DNA of 64,000 nucleotides, from positions 930,001-994,000 of the forward strand of contig NZ_LR134327.1 in NCBI RefSeq assembly GCF_900636915.1. Direction: 5' to 3'. This DNA is from Aggregatibacter aphrophilus ATCC 33389. GTDB taxonomy: Bacteria > Pseudomonadota > Gammaproteobacteria > Enterobacterales > Pasteurellaceae. The translations under genes and the position numbers were made by a program. Each line of letters begins with the position of its first letter. The stretch's first letter is position 1. Below are positions 11,553-22,385 of the stretch, in pieces. A model generated the notes under the pieces. That model was not told the DNA's origin, searched no databases, and saw only the letters and a program-made list of their open reading frames with translations.

Positions 11553-13340
11553 ATGGACCTCAATTTTCATTTTATTCACCGCATTCGTAGCCAAGCAAAA
11601 ACGTTGGCAAATCGCACCGCACTTCGCTATTTCAAAGACAATAACTGGCTAGATATTTCCTGGGCGGAACTGCAACAACAAATCGATAAAATCTCTCTCG
11701 CACTTTTAGCTAATCATATTGATATTCAAGATAAAATTGGTATTTTCGCGCACAATATGCCGCGTTGGACGATTACCGACATCGGTACATTGCAAGTGCG
11801 TGCCGTCACCGTGCCGATTTACGCCACCAACACGGCAAAACAAGCGCAATTTATTATTAATAATGCGGATATGAAGATCATTTTTGTGGGGGATCAAGAG
11901 CAATATGATCAAGTCATTGAGATTGCCGATGAATGCCCGAAATTGCAGAAAATCGTGGCAATGAAAAACACCATTCATTTGCATGAACACACCAAAGCCT
12001 GCCACTGGCAAGAATTCATTGATATGGCGGGCGAGCAATATCAGACGGAATTACAACAACGCTTGGATGGCAAATGCTTGGAGGATTTGTTCACATTAAT
12101 TTACACCTCCGGTACCACCGGCGAGCCGAAAGGCGTGATGTTGGATTACGCGAATTTGGCCCATCAACTGAAAGCGCACGATCAGGCGCTGAAAGTGGAT
12201 GATAGCGATGTGTCCCTTTCCTTCTTGCCGTTATCTCATATTTTTGAGCGCGCTTGGGTGGCCTATGTGCTCCATCGCGGTGCCACCAACTGTTATATTG
12301 AAGACACCAATCAAGTGCGGTCGGCTTTGACGGAGATTCGCCCGACATTAATGTGTGCCGTGCCACGTTTTTACGAAAAAATTTATACGGCAATTTTAGA
12401 CAAAGTGCACAACGCACCCCAATTACGCCAATGGATTTTCCATTGGGCAATGGCTATCGGTCGTCAACATTTTGATATTCTTTCAAAAGGACAAAAAATT
12501 GGGTTTCTATTAAAACAACAATATGCCCTCGCCAACAAACTGGTACTTGGCAAATTGCGCGCTCTACTCGGTGGGCGCATTCGCATGATGCCATGTGGCG
12601 GCGCCAAATTGGAACCGACTATCGGCTTGTTTTTCCACAGCATTGGATTGAACATTAAACTGGGCTATGGCATGACGGAAACCACCGCGACCGTGTCCTG
12701 CTGGGACGACGTCAACTTTAACGCCAATTCCATCGGCAGCTTAATGCCGGGCGCAGAAGTCAAAATCGGCGAAAATAACGAAATCCTCGTACGCGGCGGT
12801 ATGGTCATGAAAGGCTATTACAAAAAACCGCAAGAAACCGCCGAGGCCTTCACCGCCGACGGTTTTTTAAAAACCGGTGATGCAGGTGAATTTGACGCCA
12901 ACGGCAATTTGTACATCACCGATCGTATTAAAGAGTTGATGAAAACGTCCAACGGCAAATACATCGCACCGCAAGTGTTGGAAAGCAAAATCGGCAAAGA
13001 TAAATTCATCGAACAAATCGCCGTCATCGCTGATGCGAAAAAATACGTTTCCGCCCTTATTGTGCCTTGCTACACAGCTTTGGAAGAATATGCCAAACAA
13101 GTCAATATCAAATATCAGGATCGCTTAGAATTGTTAAAAAATTCTGAAATTATTCAAATGTTGGAGCGTCGAATTAATGATCTCCAAAAAGAATTAGCCG
13201 GTTGGGAACAAATCAAACGTTTCACACTGTTACCCCAAGCATTCAGCACACAGTTAGAAGAAATCACGCCTACCCTAAAATTACGCCGAAAAGTCATTTT
13301 GCAACGTTATAAGGAGCAGATTGAGGCGATGTATAGCTAA
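11553..13340 (+). CDS. Long-chain fatty-acid--CoA ligase (AMP-binding, FadD15-like)
   Basis: 595 residues. It activates fatty acids by adenylation and transfer to CoA at the inner face of the membrane. The P-loop-like AMP-binding signature [15 protein letters not shown] lies near residues 188-202, [12 protein letters not shown] near 370, and the hinge and C-terminal motif [18 protein letters not shown] near 440. Length and the NGKYIAPQ segment place it with the 600-residue FACL type found widely in Haemophilus, not with the classical E. coli FadD. It is flanked by gene-poor sequence and has no fatty-acid oxidation genes beside it, so a role in recycling host fatty acids into phospholipid is an inference. 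Confidence 0.88.
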   Translation: MDLNFHFIHRIRSQAKTLANRTALRYFKDNNWLDISWAELQQQIDKISLALLANHIDIQDKIGIFAHNMPRWTITDIGTLQVRAVTVPIYATNTAKQAQFIINNADMKIIFVGDQEQYDQVIEIADECPKLQKIVAMKNTIHLHEHTKACHWQEFIDMAGEQYQTELQQRLDGKCLEDLFTLIYTSGTTGEPKGVMLDYANLAHQLKAHDQALKVDDSDVSLSFLPLSHIFERAWVAYVLHRGATNCYIEDTNQVRSALTEIRPTLMCAVPRFYEKIYTAILDKVHNAPQLRQWIFHWAMAIGRQHFDILSKGQKIGFLLKQQYALANKLVLGKLRALLGGRIRMMPCGGAKLEPTIGLFFHSIGLNIKLGYGMTETTATVSCWDDVNFNANSIGSLMPGAEVKIGENNEILVRGGMVMKGYYKKPQETAEAFTADGFLKTGDAGEFDANGNLYITDRIKELMKTSNGKYIAPQVLESKIGKDKFIEQIAVIADAKKYVSALIVPCYTALEEYAKQVNIKYQDRLELLKNSEIIQMLERRINDLQKELAGWEQIKRFTLLPQAFSTQLEEITPTLKLRRKVILQRYKEQIEAMYS

Positions 13341-13655
13341 CTTCTTTGTTGATTTACCTCTTCATGGTTATTCTCTTTATTTTTTTTAAAACCATTCAAT
13401 ACAGATTAACCGTTATTTAAAAGATTTAATTTTTGTAAATGTATTGAAAATCTAGTTGCATTTAAAACTTATATGCTTAAGATATGCACTCCTCAAATTA
13501 GTTTGAATAAATTTTAGCCAAGTAAAATGAAATCTAAATGTTTTCTTCTATACTCGTTATATGGCTGAAACTCTTCAAATTTTTAATTACTAATAAAATT
13601 GATCGGTTAATTATTAACGGTAATCTCTCTCTAAAAACGTAAAGGAAAATAAAAG
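13341..13655. other. Upstream region of the adhesin gene
   Basis: 315 A/T-rich bases with no gene. No simple-sequence tract long enough to suggest phase variation is present (the longest is an 8-base T run near 13380). A weak -35/-10 pair (TTGCAT at 13456, TAAGAT at 13478) is possible but not convincing. AAAGGA sits before the adhesin ATG as its ribosome-binding site. Confidence 0.4.
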
Positions 13656-16600
13656 ATGAATAAAGTCTTTAAAGTAATATGGTGTAAGGCTTCTCAAACA
13701 TGGATTGCAGTATCTGAATTATCTAAAGCTTTCTCTCTTTCTACAACTACAGAAACTCCTAAAAAGTCTCTAAACAGCTCTAATAAAACTAAAATATTCA
13801 TTGCATCAATTCCATTATTGTTCTCCTTTAATGTTAATGCATATATTGCTATTGGTTCAGTAGAAAAAAACACCATAAAATCTGATGGAGCAGAGGCTGC
13901 CCCAAGAAAAAATAACAGTGGAAGCCAAGTATTAAATTATTATAATCCTGGTAGCAAATCATATGATGACAAAGATAAGCCTAATAATACTGATAGAAGA
14001 TACAGTGAAGATGACGCATATGGTATCGCCATCGGTAAAAATACTGATGTGCGTGACTCTCGTCGAGATTCAAATGGTATCGCTTTAGGTGATCATTCTA
14101 AAGCTACCGGGGGGCTTGCCATGGCTTTAGGTTCGTTTGCAAAAGCTGAAAAAAATGGAGGAGTTGCTATTGGGACTGCCTCTAGATCAGCAGGAATTAA
14201 TTCTCTAGCAATGATGCGTCAGTCTGCAGCAACTGGTGATTATTCTACTGCCATTGGCTCTGTTGCTTGGGCGGCTGGCAAATCAAGCTTTGCATTAGGT
14301 GCTTCTGCCACAGCAAAAGGCAACCAGTCTATTGCTATCGGTAGCTTAGAACAAAAAGTGTCTCCTAGTGGTTCCGGCGTACCAATTACAAAATATAATG
14401 GATTAGACAATACACAAACTAATGGTGATCGTTCCATGGCGTTGGGCACAGCAGCTAAAACCAACGGTGATGACTCATTTGCAATTGGTTATAAAGCCCA
14501 TACTGGTGAATTTAAAATTGAACACGACAATTACCTTAAAGAGAATGTTACATCCCCAGAACAGTCAAAAAAAGCCAATAAAGCTATTGCTGTCGGCACA
14601 CGCGCTCTTGCTCAAAAAGAATCATCTATTGCATTTGGTTATGAAGCAAGCTCATTAGGGGTTAACGCAATCTCAATTGGGGCTAATGCAAAAGCTGCTA
14701 AAGATAATGTGGTAGCAATAGGTCAAGGTGCTACAGCGACAGAATCAGGCTCAATGGCTATCGGTCAAGGCGCGCAATCTACATTTAAGAATTCATTAGC
14801 ATTAGGTACAGGCACTGTCGTGAATCATGTCGATGGTGGACAATCTAAGTTTACCTCACAAAATTACGATGTTGAAAATGGTGTAATTTCTATTGCCAAT
14901 GTAGGTAAAGAGCGCCGTATTATCAATTTGGCTGCAGGACGCAACGATACCGATGCCGTTAATGTTGCCCAATTACAATATGTAAATAAAAATCTAGCAA
15001 AATCTATTGGCGGGGACAATTATACCGGTTATAGCGATGCTGATGGACACACCTATCAAGCACCGGTATTCAATATCAAAAATGCTCAATACAACAATGT
15101 CAAAGCAGCTGTTGAAGCAGCACAAACAAACTATGTCAGTGTTAATAGCTCAAATAAGGCAAGCGACAGTAATTATGACAATAAAGGCGCGAAAGCTGCA
15201 GGTTCTATTGCATTGGGTGACACAACTTCCACTGGTGCGACAGCGACCAATTCTATTGCTATTGGTTTGAATACTAGTGTGACCGGAAGTAATACGGTTG
15301 CTATTGGTGCGGGAATTACCGCAACAACCAGTGGTTCTGTCGTTTTAGGAGATTCTTCTTCAACTGAAGGCTCTCATCCAACTGCTAGTGTCAACAGCGC
15401 TACTGTTAACGGACATACCTATAACGGCTTTGCCGGCGCAGTAAAAGACGCCGGACATTTTGTAAGTGTCGGTTCAAAAGGCACAGAACGCCAAATTAAA
15501 AATGTGGCTGCAGGCCATGTGGCTGCAGATTCAACAGATGCTATCAATGGTTCCCAACTATTCTCTGTTGCCAGTCGTATTGAACAAGGCTTTGGTTTGG
15601 AAGCTGAAGAAGGCGGTAGCGTTAATAAAAAATTAGGACAAAATGTTAAAGTCGTTGGCGCTAACAGTAATATTAAAACCTCTGTCAGCAATGGTGAGGT
15701 AAAAATTAATCTAAATAATACGCTGGATCTAGGCAGTAGCGGCAGTATCAAGATTGGTGACACCCTCCTTAATAATAATGGCTTAGCTATTACCAACGGC
15801 CCGACTATTACCAGCGCAGGAATTAATGCAGGTAATAAAAAAATCACTGGTGTTGCCGAGGGTACGGAGGATAACGACGCCGTTAACTTTAAACAATTAA
15901 AAAATGTGCTTGGCGGTGCCGTGTCAACTGAAATCGTTGAGAAAAAAGCCGCTCAAGCCGGCGACGAAAACCTTGCAGATATTACTGTAGCAGACGGTAA
16001 AAATGCCGGCGATATGGGTGCTAAATACGAAGTATCCGTGTCCAAAAAAGCAGTACAAAAAGCAGCTCAAGATGCGATTAAAGTCAGCGGTACCTCACCA
16101 ATTACTGTCAATAAAACGACCGATAATGGTGTAGATGACTATGCAGTTAGCTTTAACGGTACGGAAGCAGCTAAGTCTATTCCATTAACCTATAAAGCCA
16201 ATGGTAATAATGACAAAACCGTTATGTTGAACAAAGGATTAAACTTTACTGATGGCACAATGACAACTGCTTCCGTTGCAAATGACGGGGTTGTGAAATA
16301 TGACGTTAATTTATCTACAATTAAAGTAGAAAACGGCAAAGCAGCAGTAGCAGGAACACCAGTTAACGGCGCAAACGGTACTGATGGTAAAGATGGCGTA
16401 GCAACAGTTCAAAATGTGGTAGATGCCTTAAATAAGGCTGCATGGACAGTCGCCGCGTCTAAATCAGAAGGTGAAGTTGCTGGGAATGCGTCTAAAGAAG
16501 TTAAAAATGGCGATACGGTGACATACGATGCCGGTAAAAACATCAAAATCACACAAAACGACAAGAAATTCTCCTTTGCAACAAAAGATGATGTTGAATT

Positions 16601-19600
16601 TACCTCTGTTACTACAGGGAATACCAAATTAACCACTAACGGTGTAGAAATTACTAACGGCCCTAAACTTACACAAGCAGGTATAGACGCCGGTAATAAG
16701 AAAATTACTGATGTAGCAGATGGTAATGTTGCAGCAGGCAGTAAAGATGCAGTGAATGGCGGTCAATTATTTGCTGAAACAGCCAAAGCTAAAACAACCG
16801 TAGATAAAGGTGATGAGAATATTCAAATCACGCCTGAAACTGCGACTGACGGACATACAAATTATAAAGTAGCGTTAAAACCCAGCTTAACTGTTGGACC
16901 AAAAGAAAGTGGTCATCCAATTACAATCAATGGTAATGATGGTCATATCACCGGCTTAACCAATAAGGATTGGACGGGAACACCAACAAGCGGTCGCGCA
17001 GCGACAGAAGATCAATTATCTGTAGTCGATAAAAAATTCGACAATAAAGTATCTTTAGGTGGCGATAACGGTAGTACCACAGAAAAAGCATTATCCAACA
17101 CCGGTGGTATCAAATTTAATATCAAAGGTGGAGACAGCCAAAAATACGTGACAACGACAGCTTCCAGTGATGATGTAACCGTAGATCTTGCACAAGCAAC
17201 TAAAGATAAGATCGACAATGCAGCAGATAAAAATCTGTCCAATATTACCAATGACGGTAAAAAAGCCATTACCGGTTTAGGCTCTATTGTAGAAGCGGCT
17301 GACAACACAATTACGGTGACAAACGAAACCAATAATGTGACAGGTCAAAAAACCTACAAAATCAAAGCTAATATTCCAAAACCGGAAAAAACAGTGATGG
17401 CTCCTGGTAAAAACACAGTCCTTGATGGAGATGGTTCAGCAGCAAATCCATTTAAAGTCGATCTAAAAGATAACTTAGAACTAGGTCAAAAAGATGCCAA
17501 TGGCGTGACTGGGAAAGATTCATCCATTAAAGTTAATGGTAAAGATGGCTCTTCTGTCGCGATTAATGGTAAAGACGGCTCCATTACGTTAAACGGCAAA
17601 GATGGCGCAAATCCGGTTAGTCTCAAAACTACCCAAGGTCCTGCCGGCTTAAATGGAACCACTCCTAAAGATCGTTTAACAGTGAATAATGAATCCGTCG
17701 CTACACTTGAAGACGGATTACAATTTGCTGGTGATAATGGAACTGATAAAGTCATCAATAAAAAGTTAAACCAAAAACTAGAAATTGTTGGCGGTGCTGA
17801 TAAAACCAAGCTATCTGATAACAATATTGGCGTAAATGCGAATAATGGTAAATTGGAAGTGAAATTAGCCAAAGAGTTAAATAACTTAACCAGTGCACAA
17901 TTTAAGGATGGTGATAATACAACCGTTATTAATGGTAAAGGTATGACTATTACTCCTAAAGATCCTGCAAAAGCAGTCAGCGTAACAGATAAGGGACTGA
18001 ATAATGGTGGTAATCAAATCGTCAATATTGATAGTGGCTTAAAACAAGCTAATGGTTCAACAGTTGCCTTAAAAGATGCTTCAGGCAATACCTTAAAAAA
18101 CGCAGTGAATGTCGGTGATTTACAAAAATCTATCAACGACATTACTGATGTAAACAAAAATGGTGGCTTCGGTTTAGCAGATGAGAAGGGCACAACAGCT
18201 AAAGCTAACTTAGGTGAAACAGTAAAAGTTAAGGGTGACGGTAGCATCACAACCAGAGTTGTCAACGATAATGGTAAACCGGCACTACAAGTTGGCTTAG
18301 CTAAAGATGTTACGGTTGGTGACAACACCAATCCGGGAACAATTACCGTTAAAGGCGAAAACGGCAAAAACGGGGTTTCCATTAATGGTAAAGAGGGCTC
18401 TATTGGGCTAAATGGTAAAGATGGAGCTAATGCATCCATTACTGTGGCGCAAGGAAAAGCCGGTGTTGATGGTAAAGACGGTGAAAGTAAAACTCGTATT
18501 ACCTATGAAACAACTAATCCTGACGGTTCCAAAAACTCAGAACAAGTTGCAACCCTTAATGATGGTATGAAATTTGTCGGCAATGATGGAAAAGTGGTTA
18601 CCCGTAAATTAAATGATACACTGTCCATTACTGGTGGTATCAACGACCAAGCTGTTTTAGCAGATAATCAGCAAGTTTCTGGTAATAACATTGGTGTTCG
18701 TTACAAAAAACAAGGCGGTTTGGAAATGGTCATGAAAGAGCGTCCTGAATTTTCTGGTGTAGTCGTTAACGGTAAAGATGGCAAAGATGCTTCGGTAACC
18801 TTTGCTAAAGACGGTAAAGACGGAATGTCGCTTGTGGGAGGCCGCGATGCTAAGGGCAAAGATGCCATAACAATCAAAGGTAAAGATGGTAAAGACGGGG
18901 TTTCTTTCAAAGAAGATGGCCGTATAACTAACGTTGCCGACGGTGTAGATGACAAAGATGCTGTAAACAAATCACAGCTGGATAAAAGTATTGCTCAAGC
19001 CAAATCCAATGTTAATGCGGGTAAAAACATTACCGTTACACCTCAAAAGAACGCAGATGGAAGTACAACATACACCGTTGAAACCAAAGATGATGTTGAG
19101 TTTACCAGCGTAAAAAGCGGTGATACCACTATGGACAACAATGGTATAAGTATTACTGGTGGTCCAAGTGTTACCAAGGATGGCATAAATGCTAGTGACA
19201 AGAAAATTACCGGTGTAAAAGACGGTGATATTTCAGCAACGAGTAAAGATGCGGTAAATGGTAGCCAATTACATCAAACCAACCAAAATGTAAACAATTT
19301 GACGACAACAGTAAATAAAGGGCTCAATTTCCAAGGAGATAACCAAGAAGTTACTGTTAATCGTAAATTAGGTGATCAGCTCAATATTCGTGGTGGTGCA
19401 AATCCGAAGAAACTCACTCAAAACAACATTGGGGTAGTTGCGGATAAAAATGGCACAATGACCGTTCAAATGGCGAAAGATGTCAATCTTGGACCGGATG
19501 GTAGCCTCACTGTAGGAAATACGACTGTTAATAACGATGGCATTGCAATTAAAGGTGGTCCAAGCATGACCCAGTCAGGCATTAATGCCGGTGGCAAACG

Positions 19601-19958
19601 CATTAGCAATGTTGCTCGTGGGAAAGCACCAAATGATGCAGTCAATATGAGCCAATTACATGAAGTCGGCAATGCTATTAATAACCGAATTGATAATATC
19701 GATAATCGTGTTAATAAAATGGATAAACGACGCAAAGCAGGTACAGCCTCAGCTCTTGCAACGGCCGGTCTCATGCAGCCACATAGAGACGGACAATCCG
19801 CATTAGTTGCCGCGGTTGGTCAGTATCAAGACGAAACCGCAGTAGCTGTAGGTTACTCACGTATTTCCGACAATGGGAAATATGGTGTGAAAGTCTCCTT
19901 CAGCACCAACTCCCGAGGCGAAGTCGGTGGTACTGCTGGTGCCGGATATTTCTGGTAA
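13656..19958 (+). CDS. Giant trimeric autotransporter adhesin (ESPR, YadA/Hia/EmaA class)
   Basis: 2100 residues. The N terminus is an extended signal peptide (ESPR, MNKVFKVIWCKASQTWIAVS) with a hydrophobic core at about 47-62 and cleavage likely after NVNA (about 62). A YadA-type head of repeats such as SIAIG and MALG runs from about 125 to 395, then a neck (RIINLAAGRNDTDAVN, about 427-442). A second short head (about 508-570) and neck (about 612-635) follow. The stalk has repeated GPxxTxxGINAxxKKIT plus DAVN neck modules and three clusters of NGKDG-type repeats (about 1281-1330, 1561-1612, 1705-1752). The last 70 residues form the YadA anchor, ending in GAGYFW. Three chains should build a fibre on the outer membrane that binds host matrix or cells. 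EmaA of Aggregatibacter is the closest recollection, but I cannot confirm it. Monocistronic. Confidence 0.93.
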   Translation: MNKVFKVIWCKASQTWIAVSELSKAFSLSTTTETPKKSLNSSNKTKIFIASIPLLFSFNVNAYIAIGSVEKNTIKSDGAEAAPRKNNSGSQVLNYYNPGSKSYDDKDKPNNTDRRYSEDDAYGIAIGKNTDVRDSRRDSNGIALGDHSKATGGLAMALGSFAKAEKNGGVAIGTASRSAGINSLAMMRQSAATGDYSTAIGSVAWAAGKSSFALGASATAKGNQSIAIGSLEQKVSPSGSGVPITKYNGLDNTQTNGDRSMALGTAAKTNGDDSFAIGYKAHTGEFKIEHDNYLKENVTSPEQSKKANKAIAVGTRALAQKESSIAFGYEASSLGVNAISIGANAKAAKDNVVAIGQGATATESGSMAIGQGAQSTFKNSLALGTGTVVNHVDGGQSKFTSQNYDVENGVISIANVGKERRIINLAAGRNDTDAVNVAQLQYVNKNLAKSIGGDNYTGYSDADGHTYQAPVFNIKNAQYNNVKAAVEAAQTNYVSVNSSNKASDSNYDNKGAKAAGSIALGDTTSTGATATNSIAIGLNTSVTGSNTVAIGAGITATTSGSVVLGDSSSTEGSHPTASVNSATVNGHTYNGFAGAVKDAGHFVSVGSKGTERQIKNVAAGHVAADSTDAINGSQLFSVASRIEQGFGLEAEEGGSVNKKLGQNVKVVGANSNIKTSVSNGEVKINLNNTLDLGSSGSIKIGDTLLNNNGLAITNGPTITSAGINAGNKKITGVAEGTEDNDAVNFKQLKNVLGGAVSTEIVEKKAAQAGDENLADITVADGKNAGDMGAKYEVSVSKKAVQKAAQDAIKVSGTSPITVNKTTDNGVDDYAVSFNGTEAAKSIPLTYKANGNNDKTVMLNKGLNFTDGTMTTASVANDGVVKYDVNLSTIKVENGKAAVAGTPVNGANGTDGKDGVATVQNVVDALNKAAWTVAASKSEGEVAGNASKEVKNGDTVTYDAGKNIKITQNDKKFSFATKDDVEFTSVTTGNTKLTTNGVEITNGPKLTQAGIDAGNKKITDVADGNVAAGSKDAVNGGQLFAETAKAKTTVDKGDENIQITPETATDGHTNYKVALKPSLTVGPKESGHPITINGNDGHITGLTNKDWTGTPTSGRAATEDQLSVVDKKFDNKVSLGGDNGSTTEKALSNTGGIKFNIKGGDSQKYVTTTASSDDVTVDLAQATKDKIDNAADKNLSNITNDGKKAITGLGSIVEAADNTITVTNETNNVTGQKTYKIKANIPKPEKTVMAPGKNTVLDGDGSAANPFKVDLKDNLELGQKDANGVTGKDSSIKVNGKDGSSVAINGKDGSITLNGKDGANPVSLKTTQGPAGLNGTTPKDRLTVNNESVATLEDGLQFAGDNGTDKVINKKLNQKLEIVGGADKTKLSDNNIGVNANNGKLEVKLAKELNNLTSAQFKDGDNTTVINGKGMTITPKDPAKAVSVTDKGLNNGGNQIVNIDSGLKQANGSTVALKDASGNTLKNAVNVGDLQKSINDITDVNKNGGFGLADEKGTTAKANLGETVKVKGDGSITTRVVNDNGKPALQVGLAKDVTVGDNTNPGTITVKGENGKNGVSINGKEGSIGLNGKDGANASITVAQGKAGVDGKDGESKTRITYETTNPDGSKNSEQVATLNDGMKFVGNDGKVVTRKLNDTLSITGGINDQAVLADNQQVSGNNIGVRYKKQGGLEMVMKERPEFSGVVVNGKDGKDASVTFAKDGKDGMSLVGGRDAKGKDAITIKGKDGKDGVSFKEDGRITNVADGVDDKDAVNKSQLDKSIAQAKSNVNAGKNITVTPQKNADGSTTYTVETKDDVEFTSVKSGDTTMDNNGISITGGPSVTKDGINASDKKITGVKDGDISATSKDAVNGSQLHQTNQNVNNLTTTVNKGLNFQGDNQEVTVNRKLGDQLNIRGGANPKKLTQNNIGVVADKNGTMTVQMAKDVNLGPDGSLTVGNTTVNNDGIAIKGGPSMTQSGINAGGKRISNVARGKAPNDAVNMSQLHEVGNAINNRIDNIDNRVNKMDKRRKAGTASALATAGLMQPHRDGQSALVAAVGQYQDETAVAVGYSRISDNGKYGVKVSFSTNSRGEVGGTAGAGYFW

Positions 19959-19986
19959 TTTACTAACCTATTAACTTAACTAATGC

Positions 19987-20029
19987 AAGTGTGGTCAAGA
20001 TTTATAATGAATTTTGACCGCACTTTTTT
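19987..20029 (+). terminator. Adhesin gene terminator (uptake-signal pair)
   Basis: AAGTGTGGTCAAGAT pairs imperfectly with ATTTTGACCGCACTT, followed by a T run. The left arm is a degenerate uptake signal and the right arm an exact one. Confidence 0.8.
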
Positions 20030-20051
20030 CTATGAACCATAAAATGTTCTA

Positions 20052-20067
20052 TGTGATCAAAATCACA
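20052..20067. promoter_or_regulatory. CRP-type site upstream of nrdD
   Basis: TGTGATCAAAATCACA has both TGTGA/TCACA half-sites perfect with the 6-base spacing. It lies about 185 bases before the nrdD start and 100 bases before the NrdR boxes. FNR shares part of this shape, but the half-sites here fit CRP better. Confidence 0.7.
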
Positions 20068-20165
20068 AAATAATAAAATTCTTTATTTTTTCTTTTCCTG
20101 CAAATATTCAGTAAAACCAGTTACTAACTTACCTCATCGTATTTCTAGTGTTCAAAAATCAGAAT

Positions 20166-20213
20166 ACACTATATGTTGTGTATTGAATTTATCAAAATAT
20201 CTATATATAGTAT
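20166..20213. promoter_or_regulatory. Tandem NrdR boxes in front of nrdD
   Basis: Box 1 ACACTATATGTTGTGT (20166-20181) fits the NrdR consensus acaCwATATaTwGtgt at 15 of 16 positions. Box 2 TATCTATATATAGTAT (20198-20213) has a perfect CTATATATAG core. The boxes are 16 bases apart (32 bp centre to centre, three helical turns), the arrangement NrdR uses to repress ribonucleotide reductase genes in an (d)ATP-dependent way. Confidence 0.85.
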
Positions 20214-20251
20214 TACCCATTTTAAAAACATACTAAATATAGGCAACTAAC

Positions 20252-22378
20252 ATGGGTACATTTTTCGTCATTAAACGTGATGGTTCACGTATTGGGTTTG
20301 AGATTCAACGCATTATTAATGCCATTAAAAAGGCGGCTCAAGCAGTGGGTATTCAGGATGAGCGCTTTTGTCATGACATTGCACAAAAAGTCAGTAATGA
20401 CATTTTTGCCCATCATCAGCAAGAAATTGACATTAGTCACATTCAAAAAATTGTAGAAAATCACCTGATGGCAAGCCGATATCCGCAAATTGCACGCGCT
20501 TATATTGAATATCGTCACGAACGTGATATGGCGCGTGAAAAACGTAGTCTATTGACGAAAGAAATTGAGGGGTTGATTGAACAAAGTAACGTAGAATTAC
20601 TCAATGAAAATGCGAATAAAGACGCCAAAGTGATCCCAACTCAACGGGATCTATTGGCAGGCATCGTGGCGAAACATTATGCAAAGCGTTACATTTTGCC
20701 ACGTGACGTAGTCGAAGCACACGAAAAAGGTGAAATCCACTATCACGATTTGGATTATTCACCATTTTTCCCGATGTTTAACTGTATGTTAGTCGATTTA
20801 AAAGGCATGTTGACCCAAGGCTTTAAAATGGGCAACGCAGAAATCGAACCACCAAAATCTATCGGCACTGCTACTGCCGTCACGGCTCAAATCATTGCCC
20901 AAGTGGCTAGCCATATTTACGGCGGTACCACCATTAACCGAATTGACGAAGTGCTTGCGCCTTATGTGCAGTTAAGCTATGAAAAACACCTGAAAAACGC
21001 GGAACAATGGCATATTCCGGATGCGCAAGGATATGCGCAAGCATTAATTAAAAAAGAATGTTTCGATGCATTCCAGTCCCTTGAATATGAAGTGAATACC
21101 TTACACACCGCCAATGGACAAACACCGTTTGTCACCTTTGGTTTCGGCCTCGGCACAACATGGCAAGCACGTTTAATTCAAAAATCGATTTTACAAAATC
21201 GAATTCGCGGTTTGGGCAAAAACCACAAAACACCGGTATTCCCGAAACTGGTCTTTACTCAACGTAAAGGGGTTAATTTAGAGTCAAACGACCCGAATTA
21301 TGACATCAAACAACTTGCGTTAGAATGTGCCAGCAAACGGATGTATCCGGATATTTTAAATTACGACCAAGTCATCAAAGTTACCGGTTCCTTTAAAGCA
21401 CCAATGGGTTGTCGCAGTTTCTTGGGTGCTTACGAAGAAAATGGTGAACAAATCCATGACGGACGTAACAACCTTGGCGTAGTGAGCCTCAATTTGCCAC
21501 GTATCGCCATTGAAGCTAAAGGCGATGAAAAACGATTCTATGAAATATTGGATCAACGCTTGGCTTTGGCGAAAAAAGCCTTAATGACCCGCATTGCTCG
21601 TTTGGAACACACCAAAGCCCGCGTAGCCCCGATTCTCTACATGGAAGGCGCCTGTGGCGTGCGTTTGAAAGCAGATGATAACGTGGCACAAATCTTCAAA
21701 AATGGCCGTGCATCCATTTCTCTAGGCTATATCGGTATTCATGAAACTATCAATGCGTTGTATCACCAAGGGCATATTTACGATGACGAAATGCTACGTG
21801 AAAAAGGCCGTGCCATCGTGGAACATTTAAGCAACGCGGTTAAACAATGGCGCGCCGAAACAGGCTATGCCTTCAGCTTATACTCCACCCCGAGTGAAAA
21901 CCTGTGCGACCGTTTCTGCCGCCTTGACACCAAACAGTTCGGCGTTATCGACGGCGTGACCAACAAAGGCTACTATACCAACAGCTATCACTTGGACGTA
22001 GAGAAAAAAGTCAATCCATACGACAAGTTAGACTTTGAAATGGTTTACCCACCATTGGCTAACGGTGGTTTTATTTGCTACGGCGAATACCCGAACATTC
22101 AACATAACTTGAAGGCATTGGAAGACGTGTGGAATTACAGCTACGACCGCGTGCCTTACTACGGCACCAACACGCCAATCGACGAATGCTACGAATGTGG
22201 TTTCACTGGTGAATTTGAATGCACCAGCAAAGGTTTCACCTGTCCGAAATGTGGCAACCACGACAGCGAAAAAGTTTCCGTCACCCGCCGCGTCTGCGGC
22301 TACCTAGGCAGCCCGGATGCCCGTCCGTTTAATGCAGGGAAACAGGAAGAGGTTAAGCGTCGGGTTAAGCACATGTAG
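20252..22378 (+). CDS. nrdD: Anaerobic ribonucleoside-triphosphate reductase
   Basis: 708 residues. This oxygen-sensitive class III reductase makes dNTPs from NTPs with formate as reductant. An N-terminal ATP-cone (about 1-95, VIKRDGSRIGFE) gives allosteric control. The C terminus has the zinc site (two CxxC pairs, CYECG and CPKCG, about 649-672) and the glycyl-radical loop RVCGYLG (about 681-687). The length is standard for E. coli-type NrdD. Its activase gene nrdG follows after a 390-base gap filled by repeats, so co-transcription is not certain. CRP and NrdR sites upstream suggest joint control by carbon status and dNTP level. Confidence 0.97.
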   Translation: MGTFFVIKRDGSRIGFEIQRIINAIKKAAQAVGIQDERFCHDIAQKVSNDIFAHHQQEIDISHIQKIVENHLMASRYPQIARAYIEYRHERDMAREKRSLLTKEIEGLIEQSNVELLNENANKDAKVIPTQRDLLAGIVAKHYAKRYILPRDVVEAHEKGEIHYHDLDYSPFFPMFNCMLVDLKGMLTQGFKMGNAEIEPPKSIGTATAVTAQIIAQVASHIYGGTTINRIDEVLAPYVQLSYEKHLKNAEQWHIPDAQGYAQALIKKECFDAFQSLEYEVNTLHTANGQTPFVTFGFGLGTTWQARLIQKSILQNRIRGLGKNHKTPVFPKLVFTQRKGVNLESNDPNYDIKQLALECASKRMYPDILNYDQVIKVTGSFKAPMGCRSFLGAYEENGEQIHDGRNNLGVVSLNLPRIAIEAKGDEKRFYEILDQRLALAKKALMTRIARLEHTKARVAPILYMEGACGVRLKADDNVAQIFKNGRASISLGYIGIHETINALYHQGHIYDDEMLREKGRAIVEHLSNAVKQWRAETGYAFSLYSTPSENLCDRFCRLDTKQFGVIDGVTNKGYYTNSYHLDVEKKVNPYDKLDFEMVYPPLANGGFICYGEYPNIQHNLKALEDVWNYSYDRVPYYGTNTPIDECYECGFTGEFECTSKGFTCPKCGNHDSEKVSVTRRVCGYLGSPDARPFNAGKQEEVKRRVKHM

Positions 22379-22385
22379 TAATTCC

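Noticed and set aside
13377..13390. T tract upstream of the adhesin as a phase-variation switch
   Set aside because: The tract is about 8 bases and lies more than 260 bases from the start codon; no longer simple repeat is present.
14240..19774. Several antisense open frames inside the adhesin gene
   Set aside because: They mirror the repeated codons of the adhesin on the other strand, are low-complexity in composition and have no ribosome-binding sites.
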